From: Chryseobacterium sp. Leaf405
GTDB taxonomy: Bacteria; Bacteroidota; Bacteroidia; Flavobacteriales; Weeksellaceae
Direction of reading: 5' to 3'
NCBI RefSeq assembly: GCF_001425355.1
Contig: NZ_LMQN01000015.1
Coordinates: 45,861 to 109,860, forward strand
Length of the DNA stretch: 64,000 nt
Shown here in pieces: positions 19,801 to 27,334 of the stretch. The notes beneath the pieces were generated by a model. That model worked only from the letters and a program-made list of their open reading frames with translations, did no database searches and had not been told where the DNA came from. A program made the position numbers and the translations under genes. Within the stretch, counting starts at the first letter, position 1. Each line of letters opens with the position of its first letter.

Positions 19801-19873
19801 CCCAATTGAAATCCTCTCCATAATCATATCCGATAAAAGGAATGCTAAATGCTTGTTTTTTTGTTGTTGCCAT
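16805..19873 (-). CDS. traG: TraG/VirB4-type conjugation ATPase with an inserted DnaJ (J) domain
   Basis: 1,022 residues. The N-terminal ~400 residues match the membrane-associated part of Bacteroidetes TraG. Walker A is GPSGSGKS at 431-438 and the Walker B strand ALIIEEAW at about 793-800, followed by VVVTQELDDI, all typical of VirB4 ATPases that energise the secretion channel. Between the two, at about 581-645, lies a complete J domain: TYYDVLGIAFDASSDEVKDA, then the catalytic HPD at 609-611, then YKVYEAYETLNDEEKRKIY. J domains stimulate Hsp70 (DnaK). The protein is longer than usual TraG proteins (about 800-850 residues), and the insertion explains the difference. The frame is continuous with no stops, so this is a real fusion. 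The start overlaps traF by 29 bp. Confidence 0.92.
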   Translation of the reverse strand: MATTKKQAFSIPFIGYDYGEDFNWDFDVLFGQYGNPIIGIRIKNIVEQYSADPDSYLNFHTVLNQVVSIIGEGRIVQKLDIFSKKRYTAEQSNQFLQQKYSEHFDGRLFKTIETVLFYTDIIDDKLKKKNKHYDFSEKSYKELRDKCQKVWMLLKQNDCEPEFLFEKDFEYYISGVLSMQFSDSPTFDNIKSTNEYLQIGKKFVKNISYVDVENIDLPSEIDPYSILAGNGVAAETAVDNFTFINELEDNETIVYNQIITIPLQAPQQRELDKKKKKHEGAANNSPSNAIIADEIQTLLHNIAIDGQLVVNAHFSILFSADTLEKMENIQSMIENKLFTKGIIVSKNAYNQLELFRSAIPGNGTELREYDLFMTTSEAALCFFFKESYPVNEESNFYLRFTDRQGVPLKVDPSDLPMKTGRINNRNKFVLGPSGSGKSFLMNNIIEQYLTYNYDVVIVDTGDSYSGTCKYKGGRYIQYTEEKPITMNPFLMDKKEFNIEKIEFLTNLIFLIWQGPDSSMSSAQKSILDNVLMSYYHQYFNSGTEWYENKSSEELMLYLSKYNIHESDIYTEYENESNGKHTYYDVLGIAFDASSDEVKDAGRKLLKFYHPDKNVNNPEYDSEQFYKVYEAYETLNDEEKRKIYNETQLILIKSNEIIKQPKTPEDWYSSFRKAIIKKIIELEEKLETKELSFNGFYDYCDQFLPLYLNNRKHRITEKEFNLRTFLFVLKDFYKGGRYGTTLNESADNTLFDETFIVFEIDNVKDNPKLFPIVTLIIMDTFIQKMRLRKDRRKALIIEEAWKAIASKLMGGYILYLYKTVRKFWGEAVVVTQELDDIIGNAVVKDSIINNSDTLILLDQTKFKDNFDKIASLLSLNKVEQNKIFTINNLNNKFGRSRFKEFYLKRGSKGEVYGNEVSLEQYLTYTTEKPEKSAVEYYVHQYGDYDEALRRIVSDLKIFGDSLENLVSLVNLYQNPLDDKINSFYRRMKKEHKGKNVFKIISQELEDRQIIFSELINKQQYEKV

Positions 19874-20168
19874 TCTTTAAAAGTTTATTACTGTCTAACC
19901 TTTTTGGAAAAATTAAAATCTGATCGAAGTTTTTGGTTTTATCATACAAACCGTACTTATCCTGTCTTTTGAAAATGAAATAAACACCTCCCGCAGTGAC
20001 TACAAGACCAAGCAGAGAGCCGAATAGACCGAACTTCGAGAGTACCAATGCTGAAATGACTCCGCCTCCGATAACACCGACTGCGTAAAAGATGTATTTC
20101 CCTTTGAGTCCGAAGAATACAAGGGGCTTTTTCAGCCCCTTATAAAGGTAGAATCCCATCTTATGCAA
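19845..20168 (-). CDS. traF: Conjugative transfer protein TraF (DUF4133, VirB3-like)
   Basis: 107 residues with two hydrophobic segments (about 27-45 and 48-66) forming a hairpin, a basic N-terminus (MGFYLYKGLKKPLVFFGLKG) and the segment FKRQDKYGLYDKTKNF. This is the VirB3-like TraF of Bacteroidetes, a small inner-membrane partner of the TraG ATPase. It overlaps traE by 8 bp and traG by 29 bp, a typical compact order E-F-G. An ATG three codons in (20159) is a possible alternative start. Confidence 0.85.
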   Translation of the reverse strand: MHKMGFYLYKGLKKPLVFFGLKGKYIFYAVGVIGGGVISALVLSKFGLFGSLLGLVVTAGGVYFIFKRQDKYGLYDKTKNFDQILIFPKRLDSNKLLKNGNNKKTSI

Positions 20169-20484
20169 AGAATGCGGTTACGAATTCCGGAACGACAATC
20201 AAGAAGATCATCGCTCCTCCATAACCAAGGATTTCTTTGTTGACATCCTGGTCACCATTCGTCCATTTGTTATAAACCCGAAGACCTCCGATGAAGCCGA
20301 CCAATCCACCTACCGCTTTTAGAATAAGCTTAACAGGATCCCAATAATCTCGGATATCACTTGCTGCGTTAGAAATGGCAGTTGCACCACCTTGGGCAAA
20401 TGCGGGAGTTATCGCCATAATTGCCAAGGCTAGGGTTAGAACTTTTTTTGTTGTCACGTTTTTTGTGAAAAAATTTTTCATCAT
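20161..20484 (-). CDS. traE: Conjugative transfer protein TraE (DUF4134, pilin-like)
   Basis: 107 residues with a cleavable signal (KVLTLALAIMAITPAFAQ) and two further membrane segments (about 52-70 and 85-105) around the conserved RVYNKWTNGDQDVNKEI. This is the VirB2-like pilin candidate DUF4134/TraE of Bacteroidetes. The length after signal removal, about 78 residues, fits VirB2-type pilins. It is the first of the close E-F-G run and is preceded by a 132-bp gap with a small stem-loop. Confidence 0.87.
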   Translation of the reverse strand: MMKNFFTKNVTTKKVLTLALAIMAITPAFAQGGATAISNAASDIRDYWDPVKLILKAVGGLVGFIGGLRVYNKWTNGDQDVNKEILGYGGAMIFLIVVPEFVTAFFA

Positions 20485-20616
20485 AATTCAAAAATTTTAT
20501 AAGGGGTTAATAATCAATTGAGTGTTAAATTTTGGGCATAGGAGTCCCGGACAACAGATGAAAATCCGCTGTTAAGTCTAATAATCAGTACGTTATATTT
20601 TGTTTAAGTTGGCTAA
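20485..20616. other. Intergenic spacer ahead of traE with a small stem-loop
   Basis: This is the largest gap inside the transfer operon. It holds an imperfect inverted repeat around AACAGATG...GCTGTT near 20553-20575, which could form a weak hairpin in the leader ahead of traE. I see no convincing promoter box. It could serve as a processing or attenuation site that sets pilin levels apart from the genes upstream (inference). Confidence 0.3.
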
Positions 20617-21210
20617 CTACATCGTGGATTGATAAACTTTGTATCCGTCATAGTTCGCAACCATTTGAACCAAGGTTTCAGAAAGATTAAGCATCGCCTT
20701 CCAATCTTTTATTCTGGAAGTTTCCTGGTCTGCACTAACTGTAATTGGGTTTTCGCGAATCACTTCGTTAGGTTTCTGATTTTCCTTTTCGGCTGATATT
20801 TTTTCCGTCTGGTCAAAATCTACTTCGATTGTTTCAGCTTTTTCAGGATGTGATTGGTTTTCGATTTCCGTGGAATCTTTTTTTAGTGCAATGCCCGGTT
20901 CATCCAGATCTTGTTCAGATTCAAATATTTCCCTCAAATACTCCAGATCTTGTCTTTCTTCATTTCCTTCAGTGATATCAGAATGGATTGCATTTTTATT
21001 AAAGGACTTGGGAGTGTTGAGATTTTCTACATCTTCAATCCCTACATTTTTAGTAAGATCTTCGTACTGTTCAGAAATTTCGGACAATGAAAATTCCTCC
21101 GTCTCTTCTTTATAGATTTCTTTTTCTTTTTTCAGAAACAGATCGTATAAGATATTTCCGGCGTAATACGTCAGATAAACAGCCAAGATGCAAAGCGATA
21201 TTTTTATCAT
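20617..21210 (-). CDS. Membrane-anchored acidic protein in the TraB-TraD position
   Basis: 197 residues. A single N-terminal membrane segment (MIKISLCILAVYLTYYAGNI) is followed by a long, very acidic, disordered-looking region (residues 30-150, Glu/Asp/Asn rich). A short ordered C-terminus follows (DWKAMLNLSETLVQMVANY, then GYKVYQSTM). It lies between the ParA ATPase (45-bp gap) and traE, where traB-traD stand in CTnDOT-like operons. I do not recognise a family and cannot assign a function. Confidence 0.6.
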   Translation of the reverse strand: MIKISLCILAVYLTYYAGNILYDLFLKKEKEIYKEETEEFSLSEISEQYEDLTKNVGIEDVENLNTPKSFNKNAIHSDITEGNEERQDLEYLREIFESEQDLDEPGIALKKDSTEIENQSHPEKAETIEVDFDQTEKISAEKENQKPNEVIRENPITVSADQETSRIKDWKAMLNLSETLVQMVANYDGYKVYQSTM

Positions 21211-21255
21211 TTTTACTGAGGTTAAAGAGATTAATACTTAGGTATATTTTTTATT

Positions 21256-21906
21256 TCAAAGGGTGATCTTCAATGTTTGATTAATATATTCTATCAATTC
21301 ATCGAAAGATTTTCTTACCCCATATTTTTGTTCGTAGGTCAGCTTTCTGGTATCAATCTTTTGTAGGCAGTTTTTTTTGAATACAGGATTTTCCAGTAGC
21401 AATCCGAATTTTTTCAGCTCAATGTCCATTCCTTCCTGATTCAGATACTTGTAGCCTTTATCATACTTGGAACGGATAAATACTCTTTCAGCCTCACTTT
21501 CCAATAGTCCCAGCATATTGATAAAGACCAATGTGGACTTGACAGAAACATCTGAATACTCAAACGGGATCACGATAAAATCACTGTAAATGAGCAGATC
21601 GCTGTATTTTGCATCGAGTGTTCCTGCCAAGTCAAAAAGGTTGATGTCATCGCTATCTTTTAAATTAATGAGGGTCTCAAAGTCTGAAAATGGCTGTTGT
21701 TCATCATCGCCAATAATTTCCACTTCATACAATTTCGGACTTTCCGATGATTCATCATCTTTCCATTTGTAGTAAAATGATTTCTGATAATCAAAATCAA
21801 AAACATTGATTTTCCTTTCCGAAATTGCCGAAATGTAACTGGCAAAAGCGATGGCTAAAGTTGTTTTTCCGGTTCCTCCTTTTTGTGTAGCAAATGTTAT
21901 GATCAT
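21256..21906 (-). CDS. ParA/MinD-family ATPase of the transfer operon (TraA-like)
   Basis: 216 residues, cytoplasmic. It begins with the deviant Walker A of ParA proteins (ATQKGGTGKTTLAIAFASYI, about 6-25). The switch strand is NVFDFDYQKSF near residue 37 and a Walker B-like strand INLFDLAGTLD lies near residue 90. ParA ATPases pattern DNA or complexes on the nucleoid; in Bacteroidetes conjugative elements a ParA homologue called TraA opens the tra operon. There is no ParB nearby, so a partition role is not assured. It starts 74 bp after the relaxase stop. Confidence 0.87.
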   Translation of the reverse strand: MIITFATQKGGTGKTTLAIAFASYISAISERKINVFDFDYQKSFYYKWKDDESSESPKLYEVEIIGDDEQQPFSDFETLINLKDSDDINLFDLAGTLDAKYSDLLIYSDFIVIPFEYSDVSVKSTLVFINMLGLLESEAERVFIRSKYDKGYKYLNQEGMDIELKKFGLLLENPVFKKNCLQKIDTRKLTYEQKYGVRKSFDELIEYINQTLKITL

Positions 21907-21980
21907 TGGATTTAGTTTATGTTTCTAACTGATTGTTGTTGGATCGAAGATGATTTTTATATCAGCCGACAACCATCATT

Positions 21981-23471
21981 TTATCGTCTTTTTTTTCGTC
22001 TTTTTTTGAGCTCATTTTCGACAGGGTCTTTTGCAGTTCCTGAACTTTTCATCAACTCAAACAGCATTTCGTTGACGGCTTTGTTTAATTCTGTTTTCTT
22101 ATTATTTTCAGTCCGGTTTTCTGTCTGCATATCATTTACGCCTGTCGGATTCAGAAATTTTTGATATTCCTTTTCTCCGATTAATGATTGAAGTTCGCCG
22201 ATGTAATGGAATCTGGTATGAACAGCATACAGCTTTCCGTCTTCAGCAGTTGTTATAGAAATATCTTTTTTTCCATCATTTGTGTTTTTGTTATTTCTAA
22301 TAAAGTCCTTTACTTCAAACTGGACTTTTCGGTAGGTTTCCAGATCTTTTTTTCCTCGATTTTCAAAAAGCATAAAGTCCTTGATTTCTGCTTCCGGATA
22401 TTTTTTATTTAAAAATTCAAGCAATATTTTTTTTGATTCCTGGTTCGGAATATTATAATCTTTCAGGATTTCAAAAGTCTTCTTATCTAGCTTGTCAGAA
22501 GTAAATTCAAACACTTCATTCATTTTCAGTAGATCACTTCCTTTATAGACTTTTCCTGTTTTATGGTCGATTACGGTGTAGCCAAAAGGATTTTTATCTT
22601 CTTTATGATGGAAAACCACATCGATCCCGAAAACATCTTTCAGCTTCTTTTGGAGTTCACTTTCAAAACTGATTTTTATTTTTAAATTATTTTCTCGTAA
22701 TTTTTCTTTTGGGAGCATTGACTCCTTTTTTCTGTCATCTTCCACCTTGAAAACCTTGGTGGAATACAATTGTTTGTATTTGCTTAATATGGCTTTGATC
22801 TGCTTTGCCCTTTTATCATTTTTACTGTTATCAAAAACAATCTGATTTCCTGAAAGTGTTTGCTGTATTACTCCGTTTTTTAAAATGTTAAAAGAATTTA
22901 TATCATCTGTGTTTTTGCCTATCTTATAACCATTTCTATTAAGTAGAGTTTCCAACTGATTAAGCGAACTTATTTTGTAGTTCAGCAGTTTTTCCAATTC
23001 TTCTTCCGGTTTCTGACCATACAATTTTTCCATTGTAACGCTTAAAGCTTTTTGGGCTTTAAGCCTTTCATAACTGTCATTGATCTTTTTCCCTGTCTGT
23101 TTATCAACACGAGTTGAAACAATGTGTACGTGATTATTATCTGTATCCTTATGAAAAACCACAATAAAAGGCTGTCCGCCATATTTCATTTCATCCATAA
23201 AATTTTCCGCTATCTTAGTAAGTTCTTCTTTCGAATGTCCTTGAAATTTCGTAGAGATCATGGCGTGAAATTGGAGATTCATTACTTTTTTATTCCCGAT
23301 TGAAATAGCTCTTAAATAATTTTTTACTTGCTCCTTACTGCTTGATTCATTGATGAATGACGGAAAATTTTTCATCAGCATTAATTCTCCGGTTCCATTG
23401 TCAATTTTCTTATCGTTATAATTAACTCCTGGAAAACTCGGACCTGCCGGATCCATGATCTTAACAATCAT
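21981..23471 (-). CDS. Relaxase (MobB/MOBP-like mobilization nuclease)
   Basis: 496 residues. The N-terminal ~170 residues form the relaxase domain: motif I with the likely catalytic Tyr in PGVNYNDKKIDNG (about 16-28), and the three-His metal motif in HKDTDNNHVHIVSTRV (about 107-122). These cut and bind one strand at oriT. The central and C-terminal parts are Lys/Glu-rich with no further motif. The gene overlaps the MobA-like accessory gene by 4 bp (ATGA), the standard pair order in Bacteroidetes mobilization modules. It probably acts on an oriT in the intergenic region upstream of this operon (24.7-25.5 kb). Confidence 0.9.
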   Translation of the reverse strand: MIVKIMDPAGPSFPGVNYNDKKIDNGTGELMLMKNFPSFINESSSKEQVKNYLRAISIGNKKVMNLQFHAMISTKFQGHSKEELTKIAENFMDEMKYGGQPFIVVFHKDTDNNHVHIVSTRVDKQTGKKINDSYERLKAQKALSVTMEKLYGQKPEEELEKLLNYKISSLNQLETLLNRNGYKIGKNTDDINSFNILKNGVIQQTLSGNQIVFDNSKNDKRAKQIKAILSKYKQLYSTKVFKVEDDRKKESMLPKEKLRENNLKIKISFESELQKKLKDVFGIDVVFHHKEDKNPFGYTVIDHKTGKVYKGSDLLKMNEVFEFTSDKLDKKTFEILKDYNIPNQESKKILLEFLNKKYPEAEIKDFMLFENRGKKDLETYRKVQFEVKDFIRNNKNTNDGKKDISITTAEDGKLYAVHTRFHYIGELQSLIGEKEYQKFLNPTGVNDMQTENRTENNKKTELNKAVNEMLFELMKSSGTAKDPVENELKKRRKKRR

Positions 23472-23836
23472 CTTGATAGCTTTGCATAGATTTTTTTAAG
23501 GATTTCATTCTGTTCTTTTTTCAGAATCATGATCTCTGACAACTTATCCGAAAAATTTCTGAGTTCATTTTCGCTGATAAATTTTTGACCATTTGCTATT
23601 TTTGCTACCTGATTGATATTGTTTTCAATTTTTCCGAAAATGTTATCTTGCTTTTCAATGAACGCTAATACTTTTCTTCTCTCGTCTTCCATCATCCTGT
23701 TTTCAACAGAATTAATAATTAGACTTGATAAAGAGATTTTTTTTTCTGAACACACTTTCTTCCACTTTTCTTTTTGGATGATGGAAATCCTTATTTTAAT
23801 GTATTTTTTCTTCTCAAAATCCTGCTTATTTATCAT
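23468..23836 (-). CDS. MobA/MobC-like relaxosome accessory protein
   Basis: 122 residues, basic and helical. It starts with a ribbon-helix-helix-like segment (KYIKIRISIIQKEKWKKVC, then ISLSSLIINSVENRM) and continues with a helical stretch containing NINQVAKIANGQKFIS, typical of MobC-family relaxosome proteins. These bind oriT and help the relaxase nick. It overlaps both neighbours by 4 bp: the exported protein upstream and the relaxase downstream. Confidence 0.82.
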   Translation of the reverse strand: MINKQDFEKKKYIKIRISIIQKEKWKKVCSEKKISLSSLIINSVENRMMEDERRKVLAFIEKQDNIFGKIENNINQVAKIANGQKFISENELRNFSDKLSEIMILKKEQNEILKKIYAKLSR

Positions 23837-24645
23837 TCAATTACATTCAGATAATTAATCGGAAAAGTGGTCATGCCCTTTATGGTACCGGTAAATTTTT
23901 CGATTTGATTTTTCCAAAGAAGTAGATTGAAATCAACGTTCGTTAATGAAATAATGCCCTGTTCTACTCCTGAACTAATTCCATTTGAGTTCCCACTTAC
24001 TAAAATATTGTTCAGTGAACTCACGCTGCCATCCGACATAAAACCTAAATCCCGTAATGGTTTTGAAAGATTCAGTATTACGTAGCTTGAAGTGATAGGT
24101 GTTGAACAAATTATACTGACATCTAAATAGCCAATTGTTCCTATTCGCCTCGCATCGATTCGCCCAGTTATTTCTAGACCTGATGTTCCTAATCTATATA
24201 TTTTTGTAGATAATGTATGCTGACGAGGATTTGTAGGAAAAGGAAGGTATGTGTTCCACGAGGATTGTTCAGAAATAGTATTTGCAGAAAGTGTTTCGTC
24301 CAATACGATAAGAGCATCATAATAAGTCGGCTCCTTAAACATCTGATTCCAAAACATACCATTGAAATAGTAGTACCCCTCTTCAACAATATGAATGACT
24401 TGACCCAAAAGATTTGATGCAGGTTGAGTCACGTAAATAATGGCACCTTTTTTTGATGAGGAATATGTTTTTGCGGCAAGCTGGTCTCCTGTTATTTTTG
24501 GCGGAATAATACCGTCATAATGATTACTATCATTTGGTTTTCCTACAACTTCTAAAGTTGTTTCAGGAGTTTGGCTATTGATGCCCACCTGCCCCTCGAT
24601 TGAAATAGTTATTAACAGTAGCAAGAAATAAATGAATTTGCTCAT
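23833..24645 (-). CDS. Exported protein of unknown function heading the transfer operon
   Basis: The start is placed at ATG 24645 (MSKFIYFLLLLITISIEGQ), which gives a clear signal peptide; an upstream start at 24702 would bury it. The 270-residue protein begins after cleavage with QVGINSQTPETTLEVVGKP, a Gly/Asn-rich opening common in flavobacterial surface or T9SS-linked proteins. A beta-rich rest follows. It overlaps the MobA-like gene by 4 bp, unusual for a secreted protein next to relaxosome genes. It could be a cargo or surface protein of the element. No catalytic motif is visible. Confidence 0.6.
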   Translation of the reverse strand: MSKFIYFLLLLITISIEGQVGINSQTPETTLEVVGKPNDSNHYDGIIPPKITGDQLAAKTYSSSKKGAIIYVTQPASNLLGQVIHIVEEGYYYFNGMFWNQMFKEPTYYDALIVLDETLSANTISEQSSWNTYLPFPTNPRQHTLSTKIYRLGTSGLEITGRIDARRIGTIGYLDVSIICSTPITSSYVILNLSKPLRDLGFMSDGSVSSLNNILVSGNSNGISSGVEQGIISLTNVDFNLLLWKNQIEKFTGTIKGMTTFPINYLNVIE

Positions 24646-25481
24646 TGGTATTTTGTTTAAAATTCCTGAGACAAAATTGAACGAAAAAACCCCGTAAAAC
24701 AATAGTAATCAAAGGGCTTGATCTAAAAACGAATAGTTTGGATTTAGCTGGAAAAGTTGGAGATTAAAAAAGAAAGATTACGTTGAATTTAGAACCTATT
24801 CAAAATTTTGATAAAATAAAAAACAAGTTCCGAAGTTTTTTCTCCTTTTTGCAGAAAAGGCAAGATCGTCTTTGTACTCGAAAATTTGCCAAAATTTGTG
24901 GGTACAAAGACACATCTTGCAAAATAAAGTATGTGAATTTCACAGGTTTGAAAATGTCGATTGAGTAACATTTATTGCGTAGAAAAAGATGCTTAAAAAA
25001 ATAAAAAGCAAGACAGTTGAACAAATTCCCGTAGTTGTATCTATTTAACACAGGTTATGATGATGGGTGTAACATATTGCACAGTTGCATCGAACGACCT
25101 GTGGCTATTTTACTCATCCTTTAGAAATAGGAGCATTCTACTTGTATTCATTTTACACAGGTCTTATGATTACCTGTAGTTATTTTACACACGTTAGCAA
25201 ATTAATACGTTAGATTGACACAGGTTCAGATTGGTGATGTAGAAATTTTTCTGTTTATAAATAAGGTCATATTCCATAAAACAACGAAGCCATTCTATGA
25301 TAGGAATTTCTTAATAATATTTTGAAATTAAAAAGACCAATAAAAAATAAATCCGCAAGCTCTTTTCAAAAACATACAGGGAACTGACAAGGCAATGATT
25401 TTTGAAATGTGCTTGCTCCGCTTTGGCAAAAATGCGATTTCGACCATAGGAAGAAATTGCATTTTTGCCGCCCGATTTTTG
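24646..25481. other. 836-bp intergenic region upstream of the mobilization genes (candidate oriT)
   Basis: No credible gene is present; the short ORFs here are chance. Two structured parts are visible. One is a long stem-loop: arms at 24860-24877 and 24902-24920 share GCAAGAT and TCTTTGTAC, and the loop holds a repeated AAAATTTG. The other is a cluster of ACAGGT/ACCTGT units at about 25050-25230, including an inverted pair around 25156-25176 and copies in the contexts TTTACACAGGT and GACACAGGT. The relaxase and its accessory protein are encoded just downstream, so this is the best place in the window for oriT. No nick site could be assigned. Confidence 0.45.
24860..24920. repeat. Stem-loop with 18-bp imperfect arms
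   Basis: The left arm GCAAGATCGTCTTTGTAC (24860-24877) pairs with the right arm GTACAAAGACACATCTTGC (24902-24920). Seven pairs, a short mismatch and nine pairs enclose a 24-nt loop with AAAATTTG twice. It could be part of oriT or a transcription regulator of the operon to its left. Confidence 0.5.
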
Positions 25482-26030
25482 TCAGTCGACTTTAATCGGT
25501 TGGGATTGAAACGTTTTTAAATTGAGAAAAAACCCTTTGTTTTCGATAAATCCATTGCGAAATAAACTCCACAGCAAAGATATTCCCATTTGAGCTAACG
25601 TTGAATTGATATACAGGTCCTGTTTTTCTAAAGCTTCCACAAGACTGCAACTCGGAGTATCATCTTGAGATTCTGAAACTTTCAATAAATCCCCAAATTC
25701 ATCCGTTATAAACGGCAGACTTTCCACAGTGTCAAATTTTTCTGAATCAGGTTGTTTTATTTTACCAATTGTAGAAAGCAAAACCTGTCCAGACTGTTGA
25801 CTATTCCCGAAGTCTATCCAGTATCTGCCTTTACTTCTGTAATAGCCTCCGATTTCTTTTAATTCGTTAAGGATTTCGGCAATGTTGAAGCGTGACTGTA
25901 CACTATCAACACAGGAAATATAGATGGTGGACTGTTTATTTATATCAAAACCTCTTAAAATGTCTTTTTCAAAATTGCGTGTTTCAGCCTTCCAATTAGT
26001 CCCAAAAAATCTATTAGCCCTATTGATCAA
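25482..26030 (-). pseudogene. PRTRC system ThiF-family protein, N-terminus deleted
   Basis: 182 residues matching the C-terminal two thirds of the PRTRC ThiF (E1-like) protein: ALINRANRFFGTNWKAETRN, the conserved TIYISCVDSVQSR, RYWIDFGNSQQSG, and the end LFRNGFIENKGFFLNLKTF. In frame, the homology continues upstream of the ATG (EYGIHKSIA) to a TGA at about 26064. The N-terminal Rossmann part with the Gly-rich nucleotide loop is missing. The upstream sequence belongs instead to PRTRC protein E. A deletion has therefore removed the ThiF start and the genes normally between E and ThiF. The remnant cannot activate a partner protein as a true E1 would, though it may still be made. Confidence 0.7.
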
Positions 26031-26355
26031 GGCGATTGATTTGTGTATTCCATATTCTCTTTCTATGATTCAGCATCAGATGGCTGAAATAAGAATTAAA
26101 AAAGCAGTTCTCCCAATTCTCAATAAATTCTTCCAATGAGGCTGAGTTTTTTATCCTTGTTTCCACTGTGCCCATACAGACATGCTGTTCCTCTGAGATT
26201 AAGAGGGGAATTATCTTTCTTGTTTCGTCACCGCATTGCTCATTATTGAGCAATACGGAAAGAACGAAACTGTTATCTGTGCTTTCTCGAAGGATCATCT
26301 GTAAATCACCTTTAAGATTAAGCTTAGCAAGCTGCCTGAAAAAATTGGTCTGCAT
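26020..26355 (-). pseudogene. PRTRC system protein E, C-terminus replaced by deletion junction
   Basis: 111 residues. The N-terminal ~90 match PRTRC protein E (MQTNFFRQLAKLNLKGDLQM, then SFVLSVLLNNEQCGDE). The last ~20 residues (HLMLNHRKRIWNTQINRLDQ) are read out of frame from ThiF sequence, because the same bases encode EYGIHKSIALINR in the other frame. So protein E is truncated and runs into the ThiF remnant. PRTRC clusters are multi-gene modules on plasmids and conjugative elements with unknown function. Only these two ends survive here. Confidence 0.6.
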
Positions 26356-26375
26356 AATTTTGTTTTATATAGTTA

Positions 26376-26771
26376 TTAGAATGGCAGATCATCATCATTA
26401 TCCTCTTCTGTAAATTGCACTTTCTTCGGCTTAGGATCTTCTTTCAATACTGATTTTACTATTTGACCACCACCGTGTAATTTGATGTTTGACGTATGGA
26501 AATTGAGACCTGATTTAATTTCTCCGTCTTTTCCTATCCACGCATTAGAACTCACTCTTCCTGTCAATTCAACCAATGTTCCTTTGGTAAGGATGTTTGC
26601 CACTTTTGGACTTATCCAATAGGAGCAATTGTAGTAGGTTGCCTGTTCAACACGTTCACCTTCTTTGTTCTTATAACTTTCATTGATTGCTACTGAGAAA
26701 TTCACAACTTTTTTGTCACCTTTCAAAGTGTTGATTTCTGCGTTTTTTGTAATTCTGCCTACGATGTTCAT
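26376..26771 (-). CDS. ssb: Single-stranded DNA-binding protein (SSB)
   Basis: 131 residues with an OB-fold from MNIVGRITKNAEINTLKGD through VELTGRVSSNAWIGKDGEI. A short linker follows, then an acidic tip EEDNDDDLPF, the C-terminal motif by which SSB recruits replication and repair proteins. Element-encoded SSBs protect single-stranded DNA during transfer and establishment. It lies just upstream of the PRTRC remnants, the usual neighbourhood in Bacteroidetes elements. Length is slightly short of chromosomal SSB. Confidence 0.88.
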   Translation of the reverse strand: MNIVGRITKNAEINTLKGDKKVVNFSVAINESYKNKEGERVEQATYYNCSYWISPKVANILTKGTLVELTGRVSSNAWIGKDGEIKSGLNFHTSNIKLHGGGQIVKSVLKEDPKPKKVQFTEEDNDDDLPF

Positions 26772-27302
26772 AATGTTAATTTTTGATTGTTAATAATTAT
26801 TTTTTGTTGATTGATAAATTTTCGATTTGATTGATTTGGTTTCGAGGACACTCGGTTTTTTCTTTTTCTGCTTATATACAATTAAAAAGCAGAATTCTTA
26901 TTTGTTTTATTTTATTGCTTTCCGCTGATGTCAAAGAGTGTCTGTTATTTAATTGATTCGTATAACTGAGGTTCCGGCTTTTTCTTTGCCGATGATCATA
27001 GGAAAGTATCAGACACACAAAACCCCAACGCTTCAAATTTTTTGATGGGTTGGGGCTAGAAATATTTTTGTCCGTAGGATTGAGGAGTGTCTGAAAAAAT
27101 TATTGGAGCTTGTGGAAAGAATTTTTGTAGAAACCCAAAAATATTTTTTTGAGTGAGTGATGCTGTCCTACATTTGCATTAGTAAAAAGCAAGACATCAG
27201 TTCGAATTGACTAAAACAGACAAAACGACATTTCGGAAATATGAAAAATTCAACATCAGAAAATATGCTTTTAGTGATAGTTTAAAAAATAAAATCTTTA
27301 AT
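26772..27302. other. Intergenic region upstream of ssb with nested inverted repeats
   Basis: No gene is apparent. At 27009-27094 two inverted repeats are nested: an outer pair TCAGACAC (27009-27016) / GTGTCTGA (27087-27094) and an inner pair CCCCAAC (27023-27029) / GTTGGGG (27049-27055). The tract between 27100 and 27300 is AT-rich with no clear motif. The structure could be a leader RNA, a transfer-related site or a replication site. I found no promoter that decides between these. Confidence 0.35.
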
Positions 27303-27330
27303 AATATATAAACAAGTTTGTTTATATTTG
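27303..27330 (+). promoter_or_regulatory. Promoter and palindromic operator of the antitoxin-toxin pair
   Basis: A perfect palindrome with arms ATAAACAA and TTGTTTAT separated by GT lies just ahead of the antitoxin gene. It overlaps TATATTTG at 27323-27330, which fits the Bacteroidetes -7 consensus TAnnTTTG. The start codon lies at 27335, so the mRNA would be leaderless or nearly so. The layout suits autorepression by the HTH antitoxin (inference). Confidence 0.5.
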
Positions 27331-27334
27331 TGTT

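Noticed and set aside
24783..25051. Short ORFs on both strands in the region upstream of the mob genes
   Set aside because: They arise from the AT-rich stem-loop and show no conserved features.
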